64,000 nt of DNA from Companilactobacillus sp. (lineage in GTDB: Bacteria > Bacillota > Bacilli > Lactobacillales > Lactobacillaceae): assembly GCF_022484265.1 (NCBI RefSeq), contig NZ_JAKVLR010000001.1, positions 1,054,001 to 1,118,000 of the forward strand, in the 5' to 3' direction. Positions 52,657 through 61,868 of this stretch are shown in pieces (the stretch's first letter is position 1; each line of letters starts with the position of its first letter). The notes under the pieces are model-generated. The model did not search any database. It saw only the letters and a program-made list of their open reading frames with translations, and was not told where the DNA came from. The position numbers and the translations under genes are program-made.

Positions 52657-54159
52657 TTATTTTGTGTGCTTAAATGCCATTGTAGCAGCAACAGCATCCT
52701 TCCAGCCAGAATACAAATTATCGCGAGTCTTTGAATCCATCTTAGGTTCAAATTCTTGACCAGCGTGATAGTTTTGTTTGATCTCGTCAATATCTTTCCA
52801 AACGCCTGCACCGATACCAGCTAAGAAAGCAACACCTAACGAAGTTGTTTCAAGTTCGGCTGAACGTTCAAGCGGAATGTTTAAGATATCTGATTGAAAT
52901 TGCATCAAATAATCGTTGGCAGAAGCCCCACCATCGACTTTTAGAACATCGATCGGAATGTCTGAGTCAGAGCTCATTGTTTCGATGACATCTTTAGTTT
53001 GATAAGCAATTGATTGCAAAGTAGCTTTAACAAAGTCGTCTTGATTTGATCCACGTGTAAGTCCAAAGACAGTACCACGGGCCTCATCGTCCCAATAAGG
53101 GGCACCTAATCCTGAAAAAGCTGGAACAACGTAAACTTCATCTAAGTCGGTTGAACGTTTTGCTGAAGTTTCTGAATCAGGAGTTTCCTTGATCATTCTG
53201 AGTCCGTCACGTAACCATTGCAAAGCTGCACCGGCAACGAAAATAGAACCTTCAAGGGCATAGTTAACTTTTCCATTTACGCCATAAGCAATTGTTGTCA
53301 ACAAGTTGTTATCTGATAAGGCGGGTTCTTCACCGGTATTCATAACGGCGAAAGCACCGGTACCATAAGTATTTTTAACATTACCTTTATCAAAGGCCAT
53401 TTGACCGAACAATGAAGCTTGTTGTGAACCTGTCATCCCAGTGATTGGAACCTTTGAACCATAGAAGTGATAGTTCTTAGTTGAACCAAAGTTTTCAGCA
53501 TTTGAGCGAACTTCTGGCAACATTTTACGTGGGATATTCAACAACTTGAGTAGGTCGTCATCCCAGTCCAAAGTATTGATGTTGAACAACATCGTACGAC
53601 TGGCATTTGCATAATCAGTTAAGAAGCTTTCTCCACCAGTTAACTTCCAGAGAAGCCAAGTATTGATAGTTCCGAATAATAATTCGCCGTTTTCGGCACG
53701 CTCTTGAGCTCCGTCAACGTGGTCCAAGATCCAGCGAATCTTAGTAGCTGAAAAATATGGACTAATAATTAGACCAGTTTTTTTATGAATTTCATCCTTA
53801 TGGCCTTCGTCGATCAACTTGTTAGCCATTGTAGCTGTTTGACGTGATTGCCAAACGATTGCGTTATAAATAGGCAAGCCAGTTGTCTTATCCCAAACAA
53901 CAGTCGTTTCACGCTGACTGGCTATACCGATCGTTTCAATTTCATCTGGTTTAACTCCAGATTCAATAAATGCAGTCGCAATTGAAGATTGCACAGCGTT
54001 CCAAATTTCATTTGCGTCATGTTCGACCCAACCTGGGTTAGGATAAATCTGACGGATGTGATGACGTGCAGTAACAATCTTTCTACCACTGTGATCAAAA
54101 ATAATTGCTCTGGCAGTAGTAGTACCCTCATCGATTGCTAAAATGTATTTCTTCTCCAT
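52657..54159 (-). CDS. glycerol kinase paralog with substituted catalytic Asp
   Basis: FGGY-family protein of 500 residues, collinear with the upstream glpK. The ATP and glycerol contacts DEGTTTARAI, Arg83-Glu84 in SQRETTV and Tyr135 are kept, and the regulatory His231 in HFYG, the HPr phosphorylation site of Gram-positive GlpK, is present. But residue 245, the catalytic base Asp in GlpK, is Ser (GMTGSQQASLFG; codon TCA at 53427-53425), and GTIDTW reads GTINTW. It is thus expected to be inactive or altered toward glycerol. Third gene of the operon. Confidence 0.85.
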   Translation of the reverse strand: MEKKYILAIDEGTTTARAIIFDHSGRKIVTARHHIRQIYPNPGWVEHDANEIWNAVQSSIATAFIESGVKPDEIETIGIASQRETTVVWDKTTGLPIYNAIVWQSRQTATMANKLIDEGHKDEIHKKTGLIISPYFSATKIRWILDHVDGAQERAENGELLFGTINTWLLWKLTGGESFLTDYANASRTMLFNINTLDWDDDLLKLLNIPRKMLPEVRSNAENFGSTKNYHFYGSKVPITGMTGSQQASLFGQMAFDKGNVKNTYGTGAFAVMNTGEEPALSDNNLLTTIAYGVNGKVNYALEGSIFVAGAALQWLRDGLRMIKETPDSETSAKRSTDLDEVYVVPAFSGLGAPYWDDEARGTVFGLTRGSNQDDFVKATLQSIAYQTKDVIETMSSDSDIPIDVLKVDGGASANDYLMQFQSDILNIPLERSAELETTSLGVAFLAGIGAGVWKDIDEIKQNYHAGQEFEPKMDSKTRDNLYSGWKDAVAATMAFKHTK

Positions 54160-54179
54160 TATTTAACACTCCTGAAAAT

Positions 54180-54205
54180 AAAAAGAAAAGGCGTTGCCAC
54201 CCTTT
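54180..54205 (-). promoter_or_regulatory. intercistronic hairpin between glpF and the second glpK-like gene
   Basis: On the minus strand AAAGGGTGGCAACGCCTTTT forms a small stem followed by a T-rich stretch. It may be a partial terminator or an RNA stabiliser that lowers output of the third gene. Confidence 0.4.
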
Positions 54206-54225
54206 CTAATTTTTATAATTAAAAT

Positions 54226-54948
54226 TTATGGTATCAAAGTATATAAGGCTGCACCAACAGCTCCACCTAGCATAGGTCCAACGATAGGAACCCAACTATA
54301 TGCCCAGTCTGAAGTTCCCTTGTTAGGAACAGGCATGATTTGGTGAGCAATTCTTGGTCCCAAATCTCTGGCTGGGTTGATAGCGTAACCTGTTGTCCCA
54401 CCAAGTGAGAAACCGATTGCTGTGATCAAAATACCAACAGCGATAGGATTTAGACCTTCTGTAAAGTTACCTCTTGTAAATGCGAGAAGTGCAAACATCA
54501 AAACAGCAGTACCAATAAATTCTGATAGGCAGTTCATCCAATATTTTCTGATTGCAGGAACTGTAGCAAAGACACTCAAGACAGCTTCTTGATTATCAGT
54601 TGTCTCTTTAAAGTGGTCATAGTAGAATGCCCAAACGATGATACCACCAAGGACACCACCAAGAATCTGAGCAATACTATAAGGAATAACGTATGACCAT
54701 GAGAACTTACCTGCAATGGCCATACCTAATGAAACAGCAGGATTAAGATGTGCAGGACTTAAGAATGCTGCACAGTATACGGCAATCGTGATTGCAAGAC
54801 CCCAGCCAAGGGCAATTGCAACCCAGCCGGCACCGTAAGCCTTTGATTTTTTCAAACTGACAGCTGCTACGACGCCATCACCAAGGATGATCAGAACAGC
54901 AGTACCAATGAATTCCCCTAAAAGTTGTAACATCAAACTATCGTGCAT
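54226..54948 (-). CDS. glpF: glycerol uptake facilitator (aquaglyceroporin)
   Basis: Membrane channel of 240 residues with six helices and two half-helices. Both NPA motifs are present, in HLNPAVS (69-71) and AINPARD (191-193); the Asp after the second NPAR is typical of glycerol-passing channels. It lies between two glycerol kinase genes, so entering glycerol is trapped by phosphorylation. Confidence 0.94.
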   Translation of the reverse strand: MHDSLMLQLLGEFIGTAVLIILGDGVVAAVSLKKSKAYGAGWVAIALGWGLAITIAVYCAAFLSPAHLNPAVSLGMAIAGKFSWSYVIPYSIAQILGGVLGGIIVWAFYYDHFKETTDNQEAVLSVFATVPAIRKYWMNCLSEFIGTAVLMFALLAFTRGNFTEGLNPIAVGILITAIGFSLGGTTGYAINPARDLGPRIAHQIMPVPNKGTSDWAYSWVPIVGPMLGGAVGAALYTLIP

Positions 54949-54965
54949 GATATGTATACCCCCAA

Positions 54966-56474
54966 TTATTTAGCTGCTTTATGTTTGAACGTTCTTGTGG
55001 CAGCCACAGCTTCTTTCCAACCTTCGTATAGATAATCTGAACGTTTCTTATCCATATGTGGTTCAGTAATGTCACCTTCGGTGTAATCCTTCTTGATCTC
55101 ATCGATATCTTTCCAATATCCAACGGCGAGTCCAGCTAAGAATGCTGCACCCAATGCGGTAGTTTCAAGATCTTTAGCACGTTGAACTGGAGTGTCTAAG
55201 ATGTCTGCTTGGAATTGTAGTAGATATTTGTTCTTAGCGGCACCACCGTCGACTTTCAATGTTGGAATATCAATGCCGGTATCTTTGTGCATAGTTTCGA
55301 TAACGTCACGTGATTGATATGCCAATGATTGAAGCGTTGCTTTGATGAAATCTTCACGAGTTGTACCACGAGTTAGTCCAAAGACAGCACCACGAGCATC
55401 AGAATCCCAATAAGGAGCACCTAAACCAGTAAATGCAGGTACAACATAAACTTCATCATCATTCTTAGATGATAAAGCTGCTGCTTCTGAGTCTGGAGCT
55501 GAGTCAACTAACTTCATAGCATCACGTAACCATTGGATTGCTGAACCAGCAACGAAAATTGAACCTTCAATGGCATAATGAACTTTGCCATTGATTCCGT
55601 ATCCGATAGTTGTTAAAAGATTATTTTCTGATAATTGAGGCTTTTCACCAGTATTCATAACGATGAAAGCACCAGTACCGTATGTATTCTTGACCATACC
55701 TGGTTCGAACGCCATTTGACCAAACAATGCAGCTTGTTGGTCACCAACCATACCTGAAACAGGTACTTCTGAACCATAGAAGTGGTAATCCTTAGTCTTT
55801 CCGTAAACTTCTGAATTTGGACGTGCCTCAGGAAGCATTTCCTTTGGAATATTCAAAAGTTTCAGAATATCGTCATCCCATTTGAGATCTTTGATATTAA
55901 ATAGCATCGTACGACTGGCATTAGAGTAGTCAGTTACGTGAACTGCGCCACCAGTTAGCTTCCAAAGTAGCCATGTGTCAATTGTTCCAAAGAGCAATTC
56001 GCCTTTTTCAGCACGCTCTTGAGCTCCATCGACATGGTCAAGGATCCAACGAATCTTAGTAGCTGAGAAATATGGATCGATCAATAATCCGGTCTTTTCA
56101 TGGATCATATCTTCGTATCCGCCAGCCTTCAGTTTGTTAGCAATGTCGCTAGTTTGACGTGATTGCCAAACAATCGCGTTGTAAATAGGAAGACCAGTTA
56201 CCTTATCCCAAACCACGGTAGTTTCACGTTGGTTAGTAATACCGATACCAGCGATTTGATCAGGTTTGATACCTGATTCAATGAAAACATTCGCAATTGT
56301 TGATTGAACCGCGTTCCAAATTTCATTGGCATCGTGTTCAACCCAACCTGGTTCTGGAAAATGCTGCGTGAATTCACGTTGAGCATCAGCTATTTTATGC
56401 CCTTTCTTGTCAAAAATGATTGCTCGAGTACTAGTAGTACCTTCATCAATCGACATAATATACTTTTCTGTCAT
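54966..56474 (-). CDS. glpK: glycerol kinase
   Basis: FGGY kinase of 502 residues making glycerol 3-phosphate. The ATG at 56474 follows GAGGTG; the upstream GTG overlaps that site. Active-site residues are complete: DEGTTSTRAI, Arg83-Glu84 in NQRETTV, Tyr135 and catalytic Asp245 in GMVGDQQAALFG. His231 in HFYG corresponds to the HPr-phosphorylated His of Enterococcus GlpK, so activity is probably PTS-controlled. First gene of the glpK-glpF-glpK-like operon. Confidence 0.96.
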   Translation of the reverse strand: MTEKYIMSIDEGTTSTRAIIFDKKGHKIADAQREFTQHFPEPGWVEHDANEIWNAVQSTIANVFIESGIKPDQIAGIGITNQRETTVVWDKVTGLPIYNAIVWQSRQTSDIANKLKAGGYEDMIHEKTGLLIDPYFSATKIRWILDHVDGAQERAEKGELLFGTIDTWLLWKLTGGAVHVTDYSNASRTMLFNIKDLKWDDDILKLLNIPKEMLPEARPNSEVYGKTKDYHFYGSEVPVSGMVGDQQAALFGQMAFEPGMVKNTYGTGAFIVMNTGEKPQLSENNLLTTIGYGINGKVHYAIEGSIFVAGSAIQWLRDAMKLVDSAPDSEAAALSSKNDDEVYVVPAFTGLGAPYWDSDARGAVFGLTRGTTREDFIKATLQSLAYQSRDVIETMHKDTGIDIPTLKVDGGAAKNKYLLQFQADILDTPVQRAKDLETTALGAAFLAGLAVGYWKDIDEIKKDYTEGDITEPHMDKKRSDYLYEGWKEAVAATRTFKHKAAK

Positions 56475-56498
56475 TCCGTACACCTCAATCCAATTTTA

Positions 56499-56512
56499 TG
56501 TAAGCGCTTTTT
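56499..56512 (-). promoter_or_regulatory. CcpA (cre) site upstream of glpK
   Basis: TGTAAGCGCTTTTT matches the cre consensus in 12 of 14 positions. It lies about 25 bases before the glpK start, where CcpA would block transcription of the glp operon when glucose is present. Confidence 0.6.
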
Positions 56513-56676
56513 CAAATATAAGATTACAGCAAGGAAACTATTTTGTAAATACAATTTTTGTTATTTTCACAAAACAACAATTGTTAGCTATTCACAAAAT
56601 CAGCTAAACCTAGGGAATCACAAGTGTTACCGATTGATATTTTTTGAGTTTGTGAAAGCAGTAACGTTAAAATTCC

Positions 56677-59214
56677 TTAACTTTTTTCACGAAACTTTAC
56701 ATAAACTTGGAAAATTACAAACAATATGACCGAAATCAGCGAGACAATCCAGCCTATTTTCAGTCCTGGGACCACGTATTTCAGTTCAATTCGGTGATGT
56801 CCAGATTTCAAATCGATCGCCATTAAGTTACCAACGACTTTGTTTATCTTGACCTTTTTGCCGTTGTCATAGGCTTGCCAGCCCTTGTCGTAAGGAACAC
56901 TGATGAACAATGGACTATCAGAGGCTGCATCTACAGTCCCTTTGAGGTTGTCGTGTTTAAGATCAGATGTAATTTTCAGAGAATTTTGTTTGAAAACTTT
57001 TTTCGATTGTAAAAACGGCTCTGCATCAAGGGTTCTGAAATATTCAGGATTCATCCCCAATGGAGTTGTCGTGGAAATTTTCACTTTAATGGATTTTCCT
57101 TCAGCAAATTTGCCTAATTCCATGACTGCTTGATTTTCGACCATAACCTGCGAGGTGCTGATTTTTTTACCATTAACGTAGATTTTCGAATGATTATAAT
57201 CGATCGGCGAAACATAGAAATATAAGACGCCATCAGCAGTCGTAGTTAAGTTGTAATTGTAAGTCTTTTTCTTTTTGTGCTTTGTCTGATTCATCGAATT
57301 GATCTGAGCATTCTTTAAAAATTCGGTGTTAGTTCCAGTCAGCGATTGCCACAGACGATTTTGATTGTCCAAAGCCTTTAAAGGTTCCATTTGGAAGTTA
57401 TAAATATCCGGACTGACTAAGAATGCCATCGTTGGAGCATCGTAGTTATCGATGATGTGATACTTCTTGCCCTCTTGGCGAATGTTGTAGTTGATCCCGA
57501 ATAAGGCGTTGGTCAACTCGGTCCCGCCAGAACTACTGATTCGACGAACGTTTTTACTGAAATATCCCAAATCGTTTAAGGTCATCATCGTTTGTTGATT
57601 CAAAGTCGAGCTATAGAGACTCAACCCATTGATGTCAAAAAGCATTGGATCGTTGTAATTATTGTACTGTTCTGGAAAGGCAGCATTGATACCTGACTTA
57701 GAGACGATTATCCGATGTCCATAGTCGCTGATTTTTTTAGCATTGGACAAGGCAGTTGCCTCAGCGTTGTATTGCTTGCTATAAATCTTTTGACTACCAA
57801 AATCGGCTGTTGCCATAACTGAATTAAAGTTGGCACCAACTTCAAAAGCTACCATTAATATCAGCAAGAATTGATATTTACGATTTTTTCCGAATAGATA
57901 AAGCAACAATCCAGAAATAATAATACATGTGATCGAGATCCAAAAATAATAGCCGTTAGTAGTATTATCAGGCGTTTCAAAGTTCATTTCCTCAATCAAT
58001 TTTGGAATCAACCACAGCGTCGTATAGCCAATGCAAATCAAAATACCGGCCGTTGAAGTTGCTTTGATCAGCGCAGTTCGGTCCCTAAATACGCCTTCGT
58101 CAAACGCCTTGTAGGCAATGAAGATACAGACGAAAGTGAAGATAAAACTATTTCTGAATGGGAATCCAGCCGGATTTTGGAACATGTGCCAGATGGTATT
58201 AAAGGTCGTGACCATCATGCTGACTAATAAAATCCCAATCAACGTAGCTGAATTGTTCTTGTCTTTTTGCAAGATCTTGGCACTGAAAAAATAGCTCAGC
58301 AAAAGTATCAAGACAATCGAAGTCATGAAGACTGATGGTCCATGATGCAGTCTTTGAACAAAGGTATTTCCGCCGACCCCTAGTTGAGTGAAGGCTTCAA
58401 AACCGAATCTAAACGATGGCAAATAGTTGGTAACGTCAAATGAACTTTTTCCAGTATTGAGCATGCCGGCAAAGGTTGGCAGCAACACTACCGCCGAACT
58501 CAGACCCGCTAATAGCGAGGTGATCGCATAATTGATAAAAATTCGTAGTCGATTTTCCGACTTGAATAGTTGACGGTCCATCCAAAGATAAATAAAGAAA
58601 GCAATCGAGAAAAAGCAGAGCATGTATCCAAGGTAGTAATTAAAAATGATTGCGAATAATAGCGACAAATAATATGGCCAGATCTTGTTCTCATCGATCA
58701 GCTTGATGATTCCAATGGCAACTAGCGGCAACATGATCAAAGCATCGAGCCACATCAGGTCGTAAAAATACGATGCAACGAATCCGCAAAAACTATAAGC
58801 GATGGTAAAAATATAATTGGTAGGTGCGATTTTTTTAAAGTATTTACTTAAGAACAGTGCCATAGTGACACCCATAGCTGAAATCTTGAGCATGATCAAA
58901 ATATCAGCAGCCACTGGTACGGTGTTGCTCTTAAATAAAACTAACAAGATATTAAATGGCGATAACAAATAATAACTAATTATAGGAAAGAAATTATCAC
59001 CTAATGATTGACTGAATAAATATAGATGAAGATTATTGTTGACTAATTGGCGTCGTAATTCCGTCAAAAAATCGATGTATTGAGTCCCCAGATCACTGCT
59101 CAAGAAGTTATTATCCCCAAATGGTACTAGTCCTGAACTCCAAAAGATCAATGAAATGATGGCTAAATTGATGACGAACGCCCCGAGATAGTATAGCCAG
59201 CGATTTTTGCGCAT
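56677..59214 (-). CDS. YfhO-family membrane protein (GT-C type)
   Basis: Large membrane protein of 845 residues: about thirteen N-terminal hydrophobic segments (1-470), an extracellular domain (about 480-815) and a final helix. GDNNFLSSDLGTQYIDF in the first loop carries acidic residues as in GT-C enzymes. The YfhO group in Bacillus and Listeria glycosylates lipoteichoic acid with sugars from undecaprenyl phosphate; which of that family this is remains inferred. The GT2 gene at 34.7 kb could supply the donor. Confidence 0.88.
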   Translation of the reverse strand: MRKNRWLYYLGAFVINLAIISLIFWSSGLVPFGDNNFLSSDLGTQYIDFLTELRRQLVNNNLHLYLFSQSLGDNFFPIISYYLLSPFNILLVLFKSNTVPVAADILIMLKISAMGVTMALFLSKYFKKIAPTNYIFTIAYSFCGFVASYFYDLMWLDALIMLPLVAIGIIKLIDENKIWPYYLSLLFAIIFNYYLGYMLCFFSIAFFIYLWMDRQLFKSENRLRIFINYAITSLLAGLSSAVVLLPTFAGMLNTGKSSFDVTNYLPSFRFGFEAFTQLGVGGNTFVQRLHHGPSVFMTSIVLILLLSYFFSAKILQKDKNNSATLIGILLVSMMVTTFNTIWHMFQNPAGFPFRNSFIFTFVCIFIAYKAFDEGVFRDRTALIKATSTAGILICIGYTTLWLIPKLIEEMNFETPDNTTNGYYFWISITCIIISGLLLYLFGKNRKYQFLLILMVAFEVGANFNSVMATADFGSQKIYSKQYNAEATALSNAKKISDYGHRIIVSKSGINAAFPEQYNNYNDPMLFDINGLSLYSSTLNQQTMMTLNDLGYFSKNVRRISSSGGTELTNALFGINYNIRQEGKKYHIIDNYDAPTMAFLVSPDIYNFQMEPLKALDNQNRLWQSLTGTNTEFLKNAQINSMNQTKHKKKKTYNYNLTTTADGVLYFYVSPIDYNHSKIYVNGKKISTSQVMVENQAVMELGKFAEGKSIKVKISTTTPLGMNPEYFRTLDAEPFLQSKKVFKQNSLKITSDLKHDNLKGTVDAASDSPLFISVPYDKGWQAYDNGKKVKINKVVGNLMAIDLKSGHHRIELKYVVPGLKIGWIVSLISVILFVIFQVYVKFREKS

Positions 59215-59321
59215 TAATATTATTCCTCCGAAACAACTTATGTAATATCATTGTAAACCAGATTTAATAAAATTCTCCATAAACAAAAAAACAGTGACGA
59301 ACATTTTTAATTATTTGCAAA

Positions 59322-59363
59322 GAAAAAGCCAGTTAGACTTCTGTTTCGGTCTAACTGGCTTTT
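59322..59363 (-). terminator. terminator downstream of nox
   Basis: AAAGCCAGTTAGAC pairs with GTCTAACTGGCTTT, with A and T runs outside, so it could act in both directions. Confidence 0.9.
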
Positions 59364-59435
59364 GAGTACTCATGCTGCTGTTGAGAATTTCTGTCTTGGT
59401 GGTTGGCGAAAATCTTCGCTACTCAATGCACAGAA

Positions 59436-60794
59436 CTAATCTGCTGCTACCTTTGAGTCAGCTTTCTCAACAGCTGCCCCTGCCAAGGCACTTACGTAAT
59501 TGACTGGCTTATCAAAGTTAGGTTGGAACAAGAAATCTACCATTGATAATTCGTCAATTGTCATTTTCTTTTGAATTGCGACTGATAATAAATTAGCTGA
59601 TTGAGCAATGTCGTACATACTTGTCAAAGCTCCACCTAAAACGACTCTAGTCTCAGGATCCCAAACTAGGTTCATTAAAACTGGTGTTGTTGTAAGCATG
59701 AACTCTGGACGATAGTTATCTTCTAGAGTAACTGACTCAACCTTCTTACCTAACACTTTAGCATGTCCGGCTGTTAAACCACTAGCGGCGTATGATCTGC
59801 CGAATAGTTCAACCGCTGAACTTGACTGTGTTCCCATATATTTCATTGTATTCTTTTCGATATTTTTTGCTACTAAAATTCCTTGACGTACCGCATTAGT
59901 TGCTAACGGAATGTATTGATCGTCATTAGTTGGATTGTAGTGAACTGATGCAGCATCTCCAGCTGAGAATACATCTGGCATACTTGTGTGCATGTATTCA
60001 TCAACGATCAAAGCACCATTTGGTAAAGTCTTGAAATGGTCTTTGTACATGTCAGTGTTAGGACGGAAACCAATGCAGGCAACCGCAATATCAGCTGTGT
60101 ATGAGTTCTTATCAGTTTTAACAGTGACTGTACCATCATCGTTGTCTATGAATGATTCAACCTTTTCGCCTAAACCTAAAGTTACACCATTATCTAAGTA
60201 ATCTTTTTCAGCAACTTTTGACATGTTCAAATCAAAGTTCTTTGCCAAAACATCAGGCAAGGCATCGATCAAAGTAGTCTTCTTACCTAAGTGAGCGTAT
60301 CCTTCAGCTAATTCTGCACCGATATAGCCGGCACCGATAACGATAGCACTCTTAATTTTGTCAGAATTTTGACGTAATTCGTTGGCATTATTCCAATTTT
60401 TGCACAAATGTACTCGATCAGAATGTATTCCAGGAATATTTGGAATAATAGGTGCTGAACCTGTAGTCAAAACTAATTTATCGTAAGATTGTGAAAAACT
60501 TTCACCAGTTTCAAGATTTTTAGCAGTCAAGGTCTTGTTGTCAAAATCAATATTTGTAACATCATGCTTCATATACATTGTGGCACCTGACTTAGCCAAA
60601 TCGTCAGGGCTAGCGTAAAACATCTTGTTAGGATCAGATACTCTATCACTCACCCAAAGCGCAATACCACAAGATAAGAATGACAAGTTGTCGTTGCGTT
60701 CAAATACGTCAACTTCCCAATCAGGATGCTCTTTTAAAATGTTCATTGCAGTGAATGTTCCTGCGTGGGTACAACCAATAATACTTACTTTCAT
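59436..60794 (-). CDS. nox: FAD-dependent NADH oxidase, water-forming type
   Basis: Flavoprotein of 452 residues. The redox-active Cys42 in LSFLSCGIALW and His10 in GCTHAGT are the catalytic pair of NADH oxidase/peroxidase enzymes; FAD binding is shown by IIGCTHAG and DVFSAGDAA, NADH binding by VIGAGYIGAELAEGY. It regenerates NAD from oxygen and lowers oxygen stress. NADH peroxidase or CoA-disulfide reductase is a less likely alternative. Monocistronic. Confidence 0.9.
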   Translation of the reverse strand: MKVSIIGCTHAGTFTAMNILKEHPDWEVDVFERNDNLSFLSCGIALWVSDRVSDPNKMFYASPDDLAKSGATMYMKHDVTNIDFDNKTLTAKNLETGESFSQSYDKLVLTTGSAPIIPNIPGIHSDRVHLCKNWNNANELRQNSDKIKSAIVIGAGYIGAELAEGYAHLGKKTTLIDALPDVLAKNFDLNMSKVAEKDYLDNGVTLGLGEKVESFIDNDDGTVTVKTDKNSYTADIAVACIGFRPNTDMYKDHFKTLPNGALIVDEYMHTSMPDVFSAGDAASVHYNPTNDDQYIPLATNAVRQGILVAKNIEKNTMKYMGTQSSSAVELFGRSYAASGLTAGHAKVLGKKVESVTLEDNYRPEFMLTTTPVLMNLVWDPETRVVLGGALTSMYDIAQSANLLSVAIQKKMTIDELSMVDFLFQPNFDKPVNYVSALAGAAVEKADSKVAAD

Positions 60795-60841
60795 AATGCT
60801 ACCTTCTATTCTTTGTGAAATGTTTAATTATTATATATAGC

Positions 60842-60870
60842 ATAATATACCAAAAATTAAACGTTTTCAA
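60842..60870 (-). promoter_or_regulatory. nox promoter with a cre-like site
   Basis: A -35 TTGAAA (60865-60870), a 17-base spacer and a -10 TATTAT (60842-60847) precede nox. ATTAAACGTTTTCA (60856-60869), a 12-of-14 cre match, overlaps the -35. Downstream, TTTGTGAAAT at 60812 is a single Rex-like half-site, too weak to claim. Confidence 0.55.
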
Positions 60871-61417
60871 TACATTATTGGAATATAATATTATACATTA
60901 CTTTTATATAAAATTTCTTATCAAAATTGAATAAAAGTTTGCATAATCTGGTCCTATACTATGTTTGTGATAAGGAATTACGGAATGAACATTTTGAAGA
61001 CTCCCCCCCATTATTTAACCTAAAAAATCTAATGTGGTATCCATCCTCTTTACCACTTTACGGGATGGTGTCTCCCCCTCAACCAATAATCGATCAACCA
61101 GTATCATTCCTATAAATTCTATCTAAAAAATATATCGTTGTGTTTGATATCATTGGGCTTATGAAACAGAACGAACATAATATAAAATCCCTCTTTTTGA
61201 CAAGCTATGGCTCTTCAAAATCCGCTACCTTATCACTTTGACGAGTTCGATTATTGTATGACATCATCTCAGTAAAAAATGAGTTTGCTTTCCTCGGGCA
61301 AGCTTATTTTTTTTTGCGCTGATTTGTCCGGATTTATTCAAAAACCTTTCAAATATGATGGCGTTTACATTAAAAATATATTAGTATATAGGTAATTAAA
61401 GATGCGAGGTGTATGTG
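60871..61417. other. intergenic region without a convincing gene
   Basis: Besides the nox promoter on the left, I see no frame with a ribosome site. A plus-strand terminator at 61273-61316 has no gene in front of it, so a small RNA from about 61150 is possible. Near the right end TTTACA (61364-61369), 17 bases and TATAGG (61387-61392) form a likely promoter for the His-rich peptide gene. Confidence 0.4.
61273..61316 (+). terminator. orphan terminator upstream of the His-rich peptide gene
   Basis: ATGAGTTTGC pairs with GCAAGCTTAT (two G-T pairs) and is followed by ten T residues. Nothing coding precedes it on this strand. Confidence 0.7.
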
Positions 61418-61591
61418 ATGAAGAAACAACTGAAGTTGCTGCTGGTTTTACAATTGATGTTTACCGTTGTGGGGTTCGTATTTCAAATTAAACTGTTGGC
61501 AAAATTATTAAAAATTGAAGATAAGCACCATGATCACAAGTGTCATCACTGTCACCATGGCCACTGCAAACATAAATTAGCCAAACACTAA
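61418..61591 (+). CDS. small membrane peptide with His/Cys-rich tail
   Basis: A 57-residue protein. The ATG at 61418 follows GAGGTG; a likely promoter is at 61364-61392 and a terminator follows at once. One hydrophobic helix (about 6-30) is followed by a tail with ten His and three Cys in the last 21 residues (HHDHKCHHCHHGHCKHKLAKH), a strong sign of metal binding, probably Zn, Ni or Cu. I do not recognise a family. It could be a metal chaperone or buffer at the membrane. Confidence 0.7.
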   Translation: MKKQLKLLLVLQLMFTVVGFVFQIKLLAKLLKIEDKHHDHKCHHCHHGHCKHKLAKH

Positions 61592-61598
61592 AATTCTG

Positions 61599-61648
61599 TA
61601 AAAAATGAGTTCCCACTTATGCTGTGAACTCATTTTTGGTTTTTTTGG
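61599..61648 (+). terminator. terminator after the His-rich peptide gene
   Basis: AAAAATGAGTTC pairs with GAACTCATTTTT and a second T run follows. Confidence 0.88.
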
Positions 61649-61703
61649 AAAATAAACGGATCCATTAAAGTCCCGTTCAGTTACATTTGAAAAAATCGGC
61701 AAC

Positions 61704-61729
61704 AAAAAAAAGCCACCCTAAGGTGACTT
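61704..61729 (-). terminator. terminator after tRNA-Thr
   Basis: AAGTCACC pairs with GGTGGCTT (one G-T pair) on the minus strand and is followed by a T run. Confidence 0.8.
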
Positions 61730-61736
61730 CTATATC

Positions 61737-61809
61737 TGCCAGTTGCAGGATTTGAACCTGTGACCGCCGGTTTACGATACCGATGCTCTACCAACTGAGC
61801 TAAACTGGC
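61737..61809 (-). tRNA. tRNA-Thr (anticodon CGT)
   Basis: A 73-base cloverleaf: acceptor GCCAGTT with AACTGGC, discriminator A, anticodon loop ATCGTAA giving CGT for ACG codons. The T-stem has one A-C mismatch at its base. CCA is not encoded. Confidence 0.93.
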
Positions 61810-61868
61810 ATATTAATAGTTCCAAACGGAACTATTAAATTCTATCAATCTAGAGAGATTTATTCAAG

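Noticed and set aside
60805..60830. Rex operator in front of nox
   Set aside because: Only one half-site (TTTGTGAAAT) is recognisable; the other half is not.
60927..61115. 62-residue plus-strand frame upstream of the His-rich gene
   Set aside because: No ribosome site, odd composition, and no terminator directly after it.
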